Below, piece after piece: positions 42,844 through 55,039 of a stretch of 64,000 nt of DNA (position 1 is its first letter; each line of letters opens with the position of its first letter). The notes below the pieces were generated by a model. That model saw only the letters and a list, made by a program, of their open reading frames with translations. It had not been told where the DNA came from and made no database searches. Source of the stretch: Kitagawia praeruptora. Lineage: Eukaryota; Streptophyta; Magnoliopsida; Apiales; Apiaceae. A program made the translations under genes and the position numbers. The stretch lies in assembly GCA_037693485.1 (NCBI GenBank), contig CM075346.1, forward strand, positions 59,887,001-59,951,000. Direction: 5' to 3'.

Positions 42844-45171
42844 TCAGATTCTTCCCTCTCTTTTGAGAGCTTCATGTTTTGCCTTCTTGAGATCTTCAAC
42901 TAAAGCCTTTTCTTCAGGTGATCTGGCATCATCTTCAATGTCTTCTATGTACCCTTGAATCACTCGAGAAGGAAATACTTTAGCATCTTTCAGATCAAAC
43001 CAAGTTTCAAAATTATACGTGAATGTTTTGAACTTCAAAATTCCTTGGATGATCTTGAATCTCCTTCCAGGAAAAGCATTTAGAGATGCTCTTCTCTTTC
43101 TGTCTAGCTTTGGATCTTCATCTCTCCTTTGATCAATTATTACCTCTAGTTCCCAAGCAACTAGCATTTCGAGCTTATGACATGATCCAACAACTTTCCA
43201 ATAGAGATCCTTCAGTACACTGGTCCTCAATTTGTGAAAACTATCAACATAGATTTCTTCCTTTCCATCTTTGATTCTGAGAGGATTGTCCAGTACACAG
43301 GGTTGATAACCTGCTTTCTCACTGAATAGCTTGTTGATTTTCTTGTAACCTGCTTCTAGGTCTTCAACACTTTGTTTGGCAGGTTTGGTAGGTTGGGATG
43401 ATTTAGCTCTAGCAGCCTGAAATGCTTGTTCTGCCTCATATTCAGCCATGCCAGCCTTTGTGAAAGGGCGATGTGCTTCTCATGAAATTCAGCATATCTT
43501 TTAGCATAGTATTCTTTGACATGCTCTAAGATACTACTGGAAACATCTTGGTCTGTTTCCATGAGAGTGATCATCCTTTCCAGAATGAAGAAATCAATTC
43601 TTCTCCGTACCTTTACAGATTTGAATGAAATGTCATATCTGCCTACCACATTTGAGACTATCTCCATAGTGAAGTATAGTTCTACAATTATGATTGTAGT
43701 TCCACAGTCTTTAAGAACATACTTGGATACACTGTTATTGACTGGGTCCAATTCCACTGAGACAGATGTGATGCTCCCATCAATTGAATTTTTTTAATAG
43801 TTCAAAACTATTTACTTTTCTCTTGTCAATGGGCTTCTCTATCAAAACTACTCCATGCTTCTTCTTCTTTGCTGCTGCAACTGTCTTCCCTTTTATTTTG
43901 GTTGTACGCCAGGCTTGTACTCTAGTCTTAGTTCTGTTAGACGTGAAGTTCTTAACAAGCCTTCATATTTTGACAGTTTCTTCAATTTGGCTCTTGACAG
44001 CATCTTTCATGACAACATCTTTGACAGCTTCTTTGTCTTGGCTTTTGACAGTGTCCTTTTTGATAGCATTTTTCACTTGAGTGTCTCCAGCCATTTTGGT
44101 AGTGTCCTTGTTGACAATATCTTTCTCCAGATTAAAGCATTCAACTACAAGTCTCAAGATACTTGCCTCCAAGGGTTCAACAATCTCTAACTCCCATTCA
44201 TCATTGACAACATCTTTCTTTTCAGTATTGGGAGTTTCTTGCTCTTCTTGGGTAGCATCCTTCTGAGTTTGTGTTTCAACATTCCCAGAGGCTTCTCTTC
44301 CAGAACTCCTGATTTCTCCGGGTCCACCACTTCCTCCAATGTCATCCTCATCATCATCCAATGTATCATCATAGGTGCAGCTTCCTCCTATCTTGGCATT
44401 AGCATCAGAGATCAGCTTCTTTATGATTGAGCTAATATTCTCATCTCTTTTTGCCAATAGCTTGTGAATATCCTTGACAGCTTTAACCTTGTCACTGGTG
44501 ATACTGGATTTGAGAATTTTCTTCAACACTGCCATGATTGACTCAGTGCTTAGTCCTGACACTTTATCCAATGGTAGGAAATCCAGCCTTCTTGTTCCTG
44601 TCTTTGTGATCCTTCTGAAGCACACATCATAAGGATTTTGAATCACCTCAGGGAGTTTGTCTTCAACCATCCTTTTAATTTGTGCTAACAGACTATCATT
44701 GAAGGTTATTGAATTCCTTATTACCAGTGTTCCAAGGACTTGGAGTACTCTAGCATGTAAACTTTGTAAAAGTTGCATTGTGATGAATATGGTCAATCCG
44801 GTCTTTAGATAAACTTGAACAACCCATCTTTTCTCCAAGTTAACTCTCACAGAGATACTTCTTATTTTGCTTTTCAGTGTTGATGCCAATTTTGTAAAAG
44901 CTCCCCCTACTTCACTAATTTTTTCATCCACCAACTTACTGAGTTCTTCATCTTTGTTGTTCAAAGTACTCTCCATGTGGTCAACCATCATTAGTTCTGC
45001 ATCTTCAGGGGCATATTCACTTCCATCTGACCAGGTAGTTCCAGTAGTAGAGTTTACATACTCAGGCATTTTGCCTTTGCCTTTACCCAGAGTATTTTGT
45101 TTTTCTTTTTCTCTCCATTCCTTTTGCAACTATTGGAATGGAGCTTCAGTTTCTTCAGGATTTGGCTCATT
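42844..45171 (-). pseudogene. Sirevirus env-like/accessory ORF, C-terminal part (frameshifted)
   Basis: Minus strand from 45171: a stop TAG at 45132-45130 (after APFQ), then a 388-codon frame (LQKEWREKEKQNTLGKGKGK, VDEKISEVGGAFTKLASTLK, DVCFRRITKTGTRRLDFLPL, an acidic DDTLDDDEDD, and a Lys/Val/Asp repeat region ending 43963). Frameshifts separate this from 43757-43356 (ILERMITLMETDQDVSSSIL) and 43449-42844 (GYKKINKLFSEKAGYQPCVL, LDRKRRASLNAFPGRRFKII). The parts appear to be one protein of which the N-terminal half lies at 58517-59938. The function of these ORFs in Sireviruses is not established; I see no clear signal peptide or transmembrane segment here. Confidence 0.65.
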
Positions 45172-48100
45172 TGTAAGAACCCTAATTTTTGCAATATTTT
45201 CCTTTATTTAATATCATGTGGCATTGTCAATTTGGAACCTTTCTAGTCATCCCTGTTGTTTAATGGAATTGATTGTCTGAGAAACTATGTTGTTGCATTA
45301 ACTATGTAAGATAAAAAGAAGATTGTTGAGAGCAAGAATCTTATTGTTGGTAAGATTTATTAAAACTTGGGATTTGAGAATGATTAGAGTATTAAAAGAT
45401 TTATTAAGGATTATGACAAGGAATTATGGACACTCGAGGAATTTACACAATTAAGTACTTAAGGAATTATAGGGGAAATCTCTACGTGACAAAATATTAT
45501 TACGGGAGATTAATTAAGATACGATACGAATTAAAGATTAAGTGACAAGCATTGGTGGAATAATAATGATACAAGGAGTAGTATTGCATGCAAGTCCCAT
45601 GCAACCAAGTAGTTAGGAAAAGCAAACTAGTTAAACCAAATGGCAAGAGGAATAGTAAATAGTTGCATTTCTTTTTCCAAGGAGGGGACAAGAGTACAAG
45701 AGGCCATACCTAGGTTGTACCATGCATATACTTACACTAATATGTGTCACCCAACTACTACTTTACAATCATTCAACCACACAAAAATCAAAACACTTCT
45801 CCCCCCCCTTGAAGGAAGCTCTCGGCCAAGACCAAAAAGGAGGAGAAAAATTTCTTCTTCCTCCATTTCTCCTCACTCATAATTCAAGGCATAATTCCTA
45901 GGCTCTCTACATCATCTAAGAAAGGTATACTATGAGTTTCAAGACCTTTCATCCATTAACTTTCAAGATATTAATTGTTAAAGATATTGTGAATAGTAAC
46001 CATGCTAAGTTTTCTTATAGATCTTGGATTATAAGGATAGTAGGAGCTTATTCAAGGTGTTCTTGAGTTTTGTAAGGCTTACCCAAGGCTCCTAGGTACT
46101 CAAGAAGGTATAAAAATCATAACCCCTCTTGGCCATGTAGTGTTTATGATGTTCAATGATAGATCCATGTATATTTGTGTTAATCTTGGATGTTCAAGTG
46201 ATGGATGATATAGATCTTGAGTTTAAGTGTTGTGATTGTGATTTTTATGATTGTGGTTAGTATATGTATCTCCTTGAATGTTATAAAGCATGAACTAGGT
46301 GACTTAGATGTTGGTTGTGTTGTGGAAGTAAGAATCTTGGTTGATTTAAGTGAAACAAGCATGCTGAGTTTTTCCAGGAGCATTGACCTGTCTTGTAAGA
46401 TAATTTTGAACCCCCAAATCTTATCCCCTGAGGTCCTACCATATATTGTTGGAAAGGTATTTGAATGTAGTTTCTGGAAATGTAAGGTTCATGACTAGGT
46501 GATGTATATATTTTAAGTTATGGCCGGAGAAGTAAATTGTGTTTCTGGATTCCGGACTGCACTAAGTGACCCCCTTGTGAACCTTATTTAAACCCCTAAA
46601 AATTTATGTGGGATCATGGAAAAATTAGAGAAGCTCGTAAATGCAGTGGGGAAGGCTACCCAGAAAGAATTGGATTAAAATATGAATTTTTCAATTTTAT
46701 AAAAATGCTAGAGTAAAATTCGCACAAGGGAAAAAGTCCTTAAGTGGAATATAATTCTAGGGGTAATGGTCATGACTCGGATATGGTAACTAAATTAAGT
46801 CGAATAAGTGACGAGCGTAATCGAGTGGTGACATGAACCTATAGTGGGGCTAGAGTGTCATAAGACGAAGTCATTAAGTTAATTTCGTACCCCCCTAAAA
46901 CCCCGTAATTAAAGAGATATTGTTAAGGTACTAACGAGCGGTTATTGTTTATGTATAGATCGTTCCACTCCGCACGCTCGACCACCCCAACCAAACCAAG
47001 GCAAGTTTACTTTTCAAAACTTATACATATACAAGGACTTTCACTGTTGTGTTTGTAGTTTTCAATCATATCAAATGTGATGTTTATCGAAGTATTGATG
47101 CAATTGAGATTGTATAAGTACATATATGTTGTACCCCTTGAACTTAGATTAAAATGTTTTCTTCGGACAACGACTCTAGCAATAGAGGTCGTAGCGGTCC
47201 GTATATACTATTGACCAGGGAGCGGTATATTATTATATCTTCATTAAATTGCGAAAACCCGAAGGGTCATTCGGGGAGTGTCGTATACTCAAGTAATTAT
47301 TTTTATATCTTCGTAAATACTCGAAACCCTATCTTGGATTAAAAATTTATTTTATTAAATAATTATTTTATTAACTATTAATATTAAATCTTAAAATATC
47401 ATTTATTAATTATTGTTCATTATTTTAAAGACAAAGCTAATCCAAGATACCTTTAGCACTTTCAAACTCGAACTTTTTTCGAATTCAAAACATTTTCGAA
47501 AACCCCCGGTCAGGTTTGTTTCTTGCATGATTTCAAGAATCATCGGTCGACTGATGTCGGACCTCAATTACTCTGTTTTCAATCAAAATCAAGTTTTTAA
47601 AAGAAAAAGAAAAAGGGACTCTGGCAGGTGTGGGAACCGTTGACGAACGATTCCCGGGATGTGTAAGCGGCCGTGAGCCAGGCGGTCCATCAATTATTAT
47701 TCCGGTCCAGGTGTTGCCGAAGGATGATTACGGATGTAGTTTTCATCGAGGGTGATTACGGATGTAGTTTTCACCCGGGGATAGTTACGGATGTAGTTTC
47801 TATCCTTCTACCGGTAGAGAAGACCCGCGGATTATTGGACTCGGATGTGGCGACTGATCATCGTCAATCCCTGTCAGGTTTTATGTTTTCTTTAAGTCCC
47901 ATTCCTCCATTTTGGAAAAATGCTTTGACAACTGCTTCTTAGGCTTTTGTGCCAAGTTGCTGATAGTATTCTATTTTAATGAGAAAGATGTTGACTCAAT
48001 GCAGTATCTAGAACTGCAAGGTTATTTTGAAAACAAGGGCGCGTATTGGTGCACCTTCGAAATTTATCAACAATGACAAGTGATTTTATAACTGATTGAT

Positions 48101-48663
48101 ACAAACGGGTTTAATGACTGCTCAACATATGAAATGTTATATTGTTTATCTTATACATACATTTCTTGCTGAGCTATAGTTGCTCACTCTTGCTTGTTTT
48201 CAAATTTTACAAACACAACAGCTAAGAGAAATGGCAAGACCCTGTCAGACTGTTCGAAAGCAGGTGACTAGACCCCATGCTGCAGTTGAGATTCCACCGG
48301 TAGGCCCCATTAGCCGGATTGGTTGGCAACTTTTGTTAGTACGTTTTATTTATAAGTATGACATGTGCAAGGCAGTGTACCGTAACAAACTTTCAAGCCG
48401 CCAACTTCGCTTCATATCGAAGTGTTGCTGGTAGCATAAATGCTATTTAATTTGGTTTGTAATAACTCTGAAACTTTTACTTTTGCTTAATCAAGTGTAT
48501 GACGTTTCTGAGACTCTAACCTCTGTGTGTGTGTGCGGTGTGAGTTTTATTATGGGGTCGATGGCTGTTTTATATATATATTATGTGCAAGAACAAGTAT
48601 GTTATTAATGGAAAATGGACCGTGAGCGCCTAGATCTCCGACCCCGGATCTGGGGGCGTCACA
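45172..48663 (+). repeat. 5' LTR of the Tekay-like element (3492 bp)
   Basis: TGTAAGAACCC...GGGGGCGTCACA. Contains a three-copy ~31-bp tandem repeat around TTACGGATGTAGTTT (47727-47802) within a predicted hairpin. Short ORFs in it (46217-46498, 47154-47342, 47673-47942 and others) recur in the 3' LTR but show no protein motifs. Confidence 0.92.
47719..47808 (+). other. LTR hairpin with GAAGGAT/ATCCTTC arms (5' LTR copy)
   Basis: Arms at 47719-47725 and 47802-47808, extended by CCGGT (47702-47706) against ACCGG just after (47810-47814), enclosing the TTACGGATGTAGTTT repeats. Followed by CGACTGATCATCGTC. A matching structure with different arm bases occurs in the other gypsy LTR (61501-61533). 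Confidence 0.5.
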
Positions 48664-48667
48664 GAAA

Positions 48668-48679
48668 TAGTATCAGAGA
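48668..48679 (+). other. Degraded iMet-type primer-binding site of the Tekay-like element
   Basis: TAGTATCAGAGA, differing at two positions from TGGTATCAGAGC, four bases after the LTR. Priming may be weakened. Confidence 0.6.
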
Positions 48680-48894
48680 AGAGGTTACAGTTCTCAGAAA
48701 CGATAGTAATTTAGGAAAGCAACCATAGTAATATGAATAATAATAACACTAATAATAACCCCATTAATACCTCGAGCTCTCATCGAGTTCACAGTCGGGT
48801 TATTGGACATAGCCCTGACTTCTAAGGCCCGTGAGGGAACTACTCCTTAAACCTTTCTTTATGGTTAGTGACCCACCTTATTTTCCTTGTGTAG

Positions 48895-49606
48895 ATGGCG
48901 GAGATCCCTGAGATACCAGACCCTGAGGCCTATGAGAGAGAGCACGATGAGGCGCTGCTGAGAGATACCGAGGATCCCGAGGAGGACATGAGTGCTGACA
49001 CTGAGCTTGGCCCCTGGATTACGCTGATAGGGGATACTGATGATGAGGACCCCGATGAGGAGCCCTTTGTTGAGCCTGAGCCTGTTACCCCCTCCCTTGT
49101 AGCCACTGATGAGGAAAGTGTGCGATCCGGTGAGGGCCGTGTTGTGTCACCCCCGCCCTCTCCGCAGTCATTGAGCCCCACTTCTTCGGATGATGACTTC
49201 GAGGAGGATACTTCTGGCGAGGAGGAGCTTGACCCTACTCCTGCTCCTGCCCCTGTTATGCCACCCCCACCACTGGACCTACCCCATAGTGTCGGGCGCC
49301 GAGCACGCCTATGTTGTGCAGTTCATGACCCGAGACTTACTTTCTGCCGAGGCCCGACTTAATGAGGCGAGGAGAGCACTAGTGGAGGAGCGCGAGGCGC
49401 AACTGAGGATTCAGGCTGAGATGAGGACTACTGTTGCTAGGAGGACTAGAGCTCGACTCCACAGGATCGAGAGGAGGAGTCGCGCGAGGATTATTGGTTT
49501 GGGAGTCCGCGGGGACGGAGTGATCCGGACCAGGGATGCTAGGCGCGTGGTGCGTCGTGCATTCTCCCGGGTGAGGTCATTGCTCCGTCGCGGGGCGGTA
49601 CCATGA
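48895..49606 (+). pseudogene. Extra ORF between PBS and gag (acidic N-terminus, basic coiled C-terminus)
   Basis: Starts ATGGCGGAGATCCCTGAG and reads MAEIPEIPDPEAYEREHDEA, strongly acidic (DTDDEDPDEEPFVEPEP) then Pro-rich. Near 49285 the reading switches to the next frame, which continues AEHAYVVQFMTRDLLSAEAR, an Arg/Glu-rich helix (RRALVEEREAQLRIQAEM) and a very basic end (RRAFSRVRSLLRRGAVP) to 49606. The clean charge segregation in the joined product suggests one protein of about 235 residues with a single-base frameshift. I recognise no domain. GC content is above the rest of the leader, as for a coding region. Confidence 0.6.
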
Positions 49607-50349
49607 TGTGTTATGGATAGCTCAGTCCTCTAGGTTCAGATGACATTAGTGTGTCGATTTTGCGGGATAGTTGACTTATGCAGTGGCGTCCTTTCTGACC
49701 AGTGGATGAGTAGACTGACCTACAGATATGTAGATGTGACTTCGGATAGTATGTACGGATGTAGCCCTATTTTTGTGTAGCCTTGACTATTCAGATGATG
49801 TACTTGTATTGTTCCACTTTTGCTAGACCTTGATATTGGAACTATGCGTTAGGCTTTAACATCCAAACTATGTGATGACTCTTGTACCATATTTATCTAG
49901 TTTCAGTTTCCTTGATATTGTCTCGACTGCCTTACTTTTCGATGCCATGCTTTACTGTTTTGATATACAACTGTGAACATACAACTTTTACAAACCACAA
50001 ATACAACTACGCTATTTCAAATTTACAACTTGCAATTTCAACTCATTTCCTACAAGTTTTCAAAATGTTTCTACAAGTGTTAAAATAAATTTTCCATCTA
50101 TCGTATTTAAAAGTTTAAAGATAATTCTACAAGTTACGAAGTTTTGAAATCTTGGAAATTCCTACAAATGTTTTCGAACCACGTAACGATTTTCCCTAAA
50201 AGGGTTTTGAAGTTTTATCACCATCATAAGGGCACTGCGAGTTTCGAAATTTTAACCCTGTATAAGGAGGAACAATACGTTCCTTACTTCTCTAAATACT
50301 GTCAAATAATTTGAAAACCCTAACCCATTTTTGTCTCATTATCAGAATC

Positions 50350-51126
50350 ATGCCACCTAGAAGAATGAACACTCGAGCTCACCCGGCCAACTCTGAAGGC
50401 CAGGGTAGCCACCATGGGCCGGGAGGCCACCAAAACCGTGAGAGAGAGGATTTGAACCTGAGCGAGGATGACGGTAGTGACTATAACTTGTTTGATAACT
50501 CTGAGTATGATGAAGAAGAAGCTGAAGATGACACCCGAGAGGTAGAAAATCCAAGGAGAGATCCTATGGAGCAATTCATGGACTTACTCAGGCAGAACTT
50601 GGACCGTCCCCCGGTTCAGCAACCACCCAACAATGCAAATGCAAATGCTTTTCGGAACTTCAAATCCCTGAAACCCCCGGAGTTTAAGGGAACTGCAGAC
50701 CCGGTTGAGGCAAGAGCCTGGCTGAAAGAAATGGAAAAATCTTTCGAGATACTAGGTGTCGCTGAGGAGCAGAAGACTGTTTTCGCCACTTACCTTTTGA
50801 AGGGTGAGGCGAACTGCTGGTGGGAAGCTAAAAGAAATTTGGAAGGAAGAGGTGTGGTGACCTGGGAGAGGTTTAGCGAGCTGTTCTTGGAAAAGTATTT
50901 CCCTAGGTTCATGGAGACCCAGATGGAGCTGAAGTTCTTGGAACTAAAGCAAGGTAACATGACGGTGTCCGAGTATGAGGCCAAGTTTACTGAGTTGTCA
51001 AGGTTTGTGCCCGAGTATGTGAACACTGAGGCAAAGAGGGCCCGAAGGTTTCAATTAGGGCTAAAGCAATGGATTCAGAATCGTGTAGCGGTTCTTGAGC
51101 TGACAGACTATGCCACCCTGGTATAG
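50350..51126 (+). pseudogene. Tekay-like gag, N-terminal part up to TAG
   Basis: ATG at 50350 (MPPRRMNTRAHPANSEG) is the first ATG with gag-like sequence; the frame is open slightly upstream without one. The retrotransposon gag domain follows: LKPPEFKGTADPVEARAWLK, MEKSFEILGVAEEQKTVFAT, KYFPRFMETQMELKFLELKQ. TAG at 51124-51126 interrupts a frame that simply continues (KASIVEAGSEQM), so it is probably a mutated CAG rather than a natural gag end. Confidence 0.87.
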
Positions 51127-53388
51127 AAAGCATCAATTGTTGAGGCTGGAAGTGAACAGATGCAGAAAGAGAGGGAAGGAAAGAAGAAGAAGTTTGATAG
51201 TAGGAAGGGAAATTCTGCGGGTAGGAGCTTTCCGAGCAAATTTAAGCGAGGAACGGTGTCCCAACCCAGCAGAAACTTTGGAACCAAGAGAGCTGAAAGT
51301 TGGAGTGTGGGCCAGAGCGGTCGGCCACAGGGATCGTCTTACTCCACCCCATCCCGAGCCCTACCCCCGGATTGCAATAAATGTGGAAGGAGACATGCGG
51401 GCGTGTGTAACCTACAAGATGTGAAGTGCTTCAAGTGTGGGCTGACAGGACATTATGCTAACGCTTGTCGAGGAACTAGTAACAACACCAGTGCTGGAGG
51501 TAATTGCTTCAAGTATGGGAAACCAGGGCACCGAATGAGGGAATGTATGTCCTCTGGGCCAGCTGTATCAAGAGTGAGTGGAGCTGCTTCTAACAAGGCC
51601 CCTATTGCAAGAACTTTTAACATGACTGTGCAGGATGCCGTGAGGAACACGGATGTGATTGCAGGTACCCTACTACTCAACTCAGTTAAGGCAAATGTTT
51701 TATTTGATTCGGGAGCTACCAAGTCTTTCGTATCTCTAGATTTTGTATGTCAGTTAGGCCTTAAGACTGAACCATTGAGAGATAGACTGCAAGTAGAGAT
51801 AGCTAATCATGAAATTATTCCTGTTAACCAAGTATGTCCAGGTTGCGACCTAGAAATAGAAGGGCGACACTTTCGGGTAGATTTAATACCTTTTAAACTA
51901 GGAGAGTTTGACGTAATAGTAGGTATGGATTGGTTAGCAACCCACGGAGCCCAGATTGATTGTGTAAAGAAGAAAGTAAGTTTGAAACTGCCAGGGGATG
52001 AGGAAGTAGTGTTTAGTGGAAAACGGCAAAACCAAAAGTTCCTTACTATGATTCAAGCTAAAAAGCTGTTACGTAAAGGATGCGAAGCCTATTTAGCCTA
52101 TGTGAAGGATACCAAGAAGGAGGCACCAAACCTACAGGAAATCCCTATCGTTAATGAGTTCGCGGACGTATTTCCGGATGATCTTCCAGGACTACCACCT
52201 GATAGAGACATCGAGTTCGCTATAGACTTAATTCCGGGTACGGCCCCAATTTCGAAAGCCCCATATCGGCTAGCCCCAGTGGAGATGAAAGAGCTGGCCA
52301 CTCAGTTACAAGAGTTGTTGGATAAAGGGATGATAAGACCTAGTGTGTCACCGTGGGGAACCCCGGTGTTATTCGTGAAAAAGAAGGATGGTAGTATGAG
52401 ATTATGTATAGACTACAGGGAGTTGAACAAGGTGACTATAAAGAATAAATATCCTTTGCCCAGGATAGATGACCTGTTTGACCAACTAAAGGACGCAGTT
52501 TATTTTTCTAAGATTGATTTGAGGACCGGGTACCACCAGTTAAGGATTAAGCCAGAAGATATACCAAAGACGGCCTTTCGCACCCGGTACGGACACTATG
52601 AGTTCCTAGTGATGTCATTTGGGTTAACGAATGCCCCTGCAGCTTTCATGGACTTAATGAATCGAGTCTTCAAGAAGTACTTGGACAAGTGTGTTATAGT
52701 CTTCATCGATGACATCTTGATTTATTCCAAGACGAAAGAGGAACATGCAGAGCACTTGAGGATTGTATTGGGAGCATTAAGAGAAGAAAAGTTGTACGCT
52801 AAGTTCTCGAAGTGTGAATTTTGGTTGAGGGAAGTTCAGTTTTTAGGGCATGTGATTAGCGAACAAGGCATTCTAGTGGACCCAGCCAAAATAGAGGCTG
52901 TGTCAAATTGGGAGAGACCAACCACTCCGACAGAGGTGAGAAGTTTTATAGGATTGGCTGGCTACTATAGAAGGTTTGTCCAAGACTTTGCCAAGATAGC
53001 AGCCCCTTTGACCCGACTAACTCGCAAGACCGAGAAGTTTGTGTGGACTGAGAAATGCGAAGAAAGCTTTCAAGAGTTGAAAAAGAGGTTGGTGACAGCA
53101 CCAGTACTAGCCCTACCCGATGATAAGGGAGATTTTGTGATTTATAGTGACGCATCTCATAAAGGTTTAGGGTGTGTGCTTATGCAGCACGGTAAAGTGA
53201 TTGCATATGCGTCCAGACAACTTAAGGAGTACGAGATGAGATACCCCACCCATGATTTGGAATTGGCGGCGATAGTTTTCGCTTTAAAGATCTGGAGGCA
53301 TTATCTTTACGGAGAAAAGTGTGAAATCTACCCAGAAAGAGTTAAACATGAGGCAGAGGAGATGGCTAGAGCTAATCAAGGATTATGA
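51127..53388 (+). pseudogene. Tekay-like nucleocapsid, protease, RT and RNase H N-terminus
   Basis: In gag frame after the TAG: knuckle CFKCGLTGHYANAC (from 51427), then a second CFKYGKPGHRMREC with Tyr for the second Cys; protease LFDSGATKSFVS and IVGMDWL; RT with LFVKKKDGSMRLCIDYRELN, SKIDLRTGYHQ and the catalytic FIDDILIYS (52702-52728); RNase H with IYSDASHKGLGCVL and THDLELAAIVFALKIWRHYL. At about 53330 the frame goes wrong after GEKCEIY and stops at 53388. The segment carrying the next RNase H Asp is deleted. Confidence 0.9.
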
Positions 53389-55006
53389 TTGTGAGATCCA
53401 TTACCACCCAGGGAAGGCCAACGTGGTGGCCGATGCACTTAGCCGAAAGGAGAAGCTTAAGATGATAACGTCAGTGGACGAATTGATCAAGGACCTCGAG
53501 AAACTGGAGATTGAGGTGAGGTTACCAGGAATTGGGCAAGAGAGTCTAATGGAAATAAGAGTCCAACCACCGCTATTGGAAAAGATTAAGTTATGTCAGG
53601 AAAAGAAGATAGAAGAAGAAAAGAATTCGATGGAGAAAATTTTGACTGGTGAGGAAATTAAGTGTGTAATGGGCGGGAATGGAGTTATGAGGTACGCATC
53701 TAGGATATGGATCCCGAATGTTCAGGAATTAAAAGATGAGATTTTGCAAGAGGCTCATAGTTCAAGGTATTCGATTCACCTTGGAGGCACCAAGATGTAT
53801 AGGGATTTGAAAGAGTATTATTGGTGGCCAAATATGAAGAAGGACGTAGCAGAGTGGGTAAGTAAATGCTTGACATGTCAAAGAGTGAAGGCCGAACACC
53901 AGAGGCCCAGTGGATTGTTGCAACCCTTAGAGATACCCGAGTGGAAGTGGGAACAGATTGCGATGGATTTCGTGGTCGGATTACCAAGGACCAAGACTAA
54001 TAATGATGCCATTTGGGTAATTATCGATAGACTGACCAAGTCGGCACATTTTCTTCCAATCAACGAGAGATACACTATCGACAAGCTGGCAGATATTTAC
54101 TTAAAGGAGATCGTGGTAAGGCATGGGGTTCCCATGAACATTGTATCAGATAGAGACCCAAGATTCAACTCCAGGTTCTGGAGAAGTTTTCAGGATTGTG
54201 TGGGGACCAAGTTAAACATGAGTACTGCATACCATCCCCAAAAAGACGGACAGAGTGAGAGAACCATCCAGACCATCGAGGACATGTTGAGGGTATGTGC
54301 CATTGATTTTAAGGGAAGTTGGGATGACCACTTGCCGTTGATCGAATTTTCCTACAACAACAGTTACCATGCGAGTATAGGCATGCCCCCATATGAAGCT
54401 TTGTACGGACGAAGATGTCGGTCTCCCTTGTGTTGGGAAGAGGTTGGAGAGCGGAAGATATTAGGGCCTGAACTGGTCCAACAGACAAGAGAAACTATCG
54501 AGCTCATAAGAGGACGGCTGGTAGCGGCCCAGGACAGATAGAAGAAGTATGCGGACCAGACCCGCAAGGACAAAGAATATGAGGTAGGAGAGTTTGTGAT
54601 GTTAAAGGTATCGCCGTGGAAGGGATTGATGAGATTCGGTAAGAAGGGGAAGCTAAGCCCAAGATTTATTGGACCTTTTGAGATCTTGAGACGAGTTGGA
54701 AAGTTAGCCTATGAATTGGCTTTACCCCCAAGCTTGCAGCAAGTACATAATGTGTTCCATGTGTCCATGCTACGACCCTACCATACCGACTTTCGACATG
54801 TGATAGAACATGATCAAGTGGATCTGCAACCAGACTTAACATATGTGGAGCAACCCGTAGAAATCATGGATAGAAAAGAACAGGTGCTGAGGAACAAGGT
54901 TGTCAAACTAGTGAGAGTCTTGTGGAGGAACCAGAATGTCGAAGAATCAACATGGGAACTAGAGAGCGCGATGCGTGAAAAGCACCCCCAACTGTTTTCA
55001 ACCTGA
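53321..55006 (+). pseudogene. Tekay-like RNase H tail, integrase and chromodomain (one TAG)
   Basis: Second frame: KELNMRQRRWLELIKDYDCE and the linker HPGKANVVADALSRK; integrase zinc region HLGGTKMYRDLKEYYWWPNM with CLTCQRVK; DDE core at MDFVVGLPR, VSDRDPRFNSRFW and QSERTIQTIEDMLR; GPY-like segment LSPRFIGPFEILRRVG; and a C-terminal chromodomain (VEIMDRKEQVLRNKVVKLVR, WRNQNVEESTWELES). TAG at 54539-54541 lies between AAQDR and KKYADQTRKD where relatives have Gln. True stop at 55004-55006. Confidence 0.9.
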
Positions 55007-55026
55007 TTCCGGGACGGAATCCTTTT

Positions 55027-55038
55027 AAGGAGGGGAGG
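55027..55038 (+). other. Polypurine tract of the Tekay-like element
   Basis: AAGGAGGGGAGG one base before the 3' LTR. Confidence 0.85.
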
Positions 55039-55039
55039 T

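Noticed and set aside
43963..45129. LEA-like host protein suggested by Lys/Val/Asp repeats
   Set aside because: Lies between PPT/3' LTR and the TSD-flanked gypsy insertion in the orientation of the Sirevirus; better explained as its accessory ORF.
46180..47942. ORFs repeated at 56030-57792
   Set aside because: Duplicated only because both LTRs are duplicated; no protein features and no codon signal.
48180..48434. 84-codon ORF MLTLACFQILQTQQLREMAR near the LTR 3' end
   Set aside because: The 3' LTR copy of the same stretch (58030-58280) carries a stop in it (CCCTAGGCTGC), and no domain is visible.
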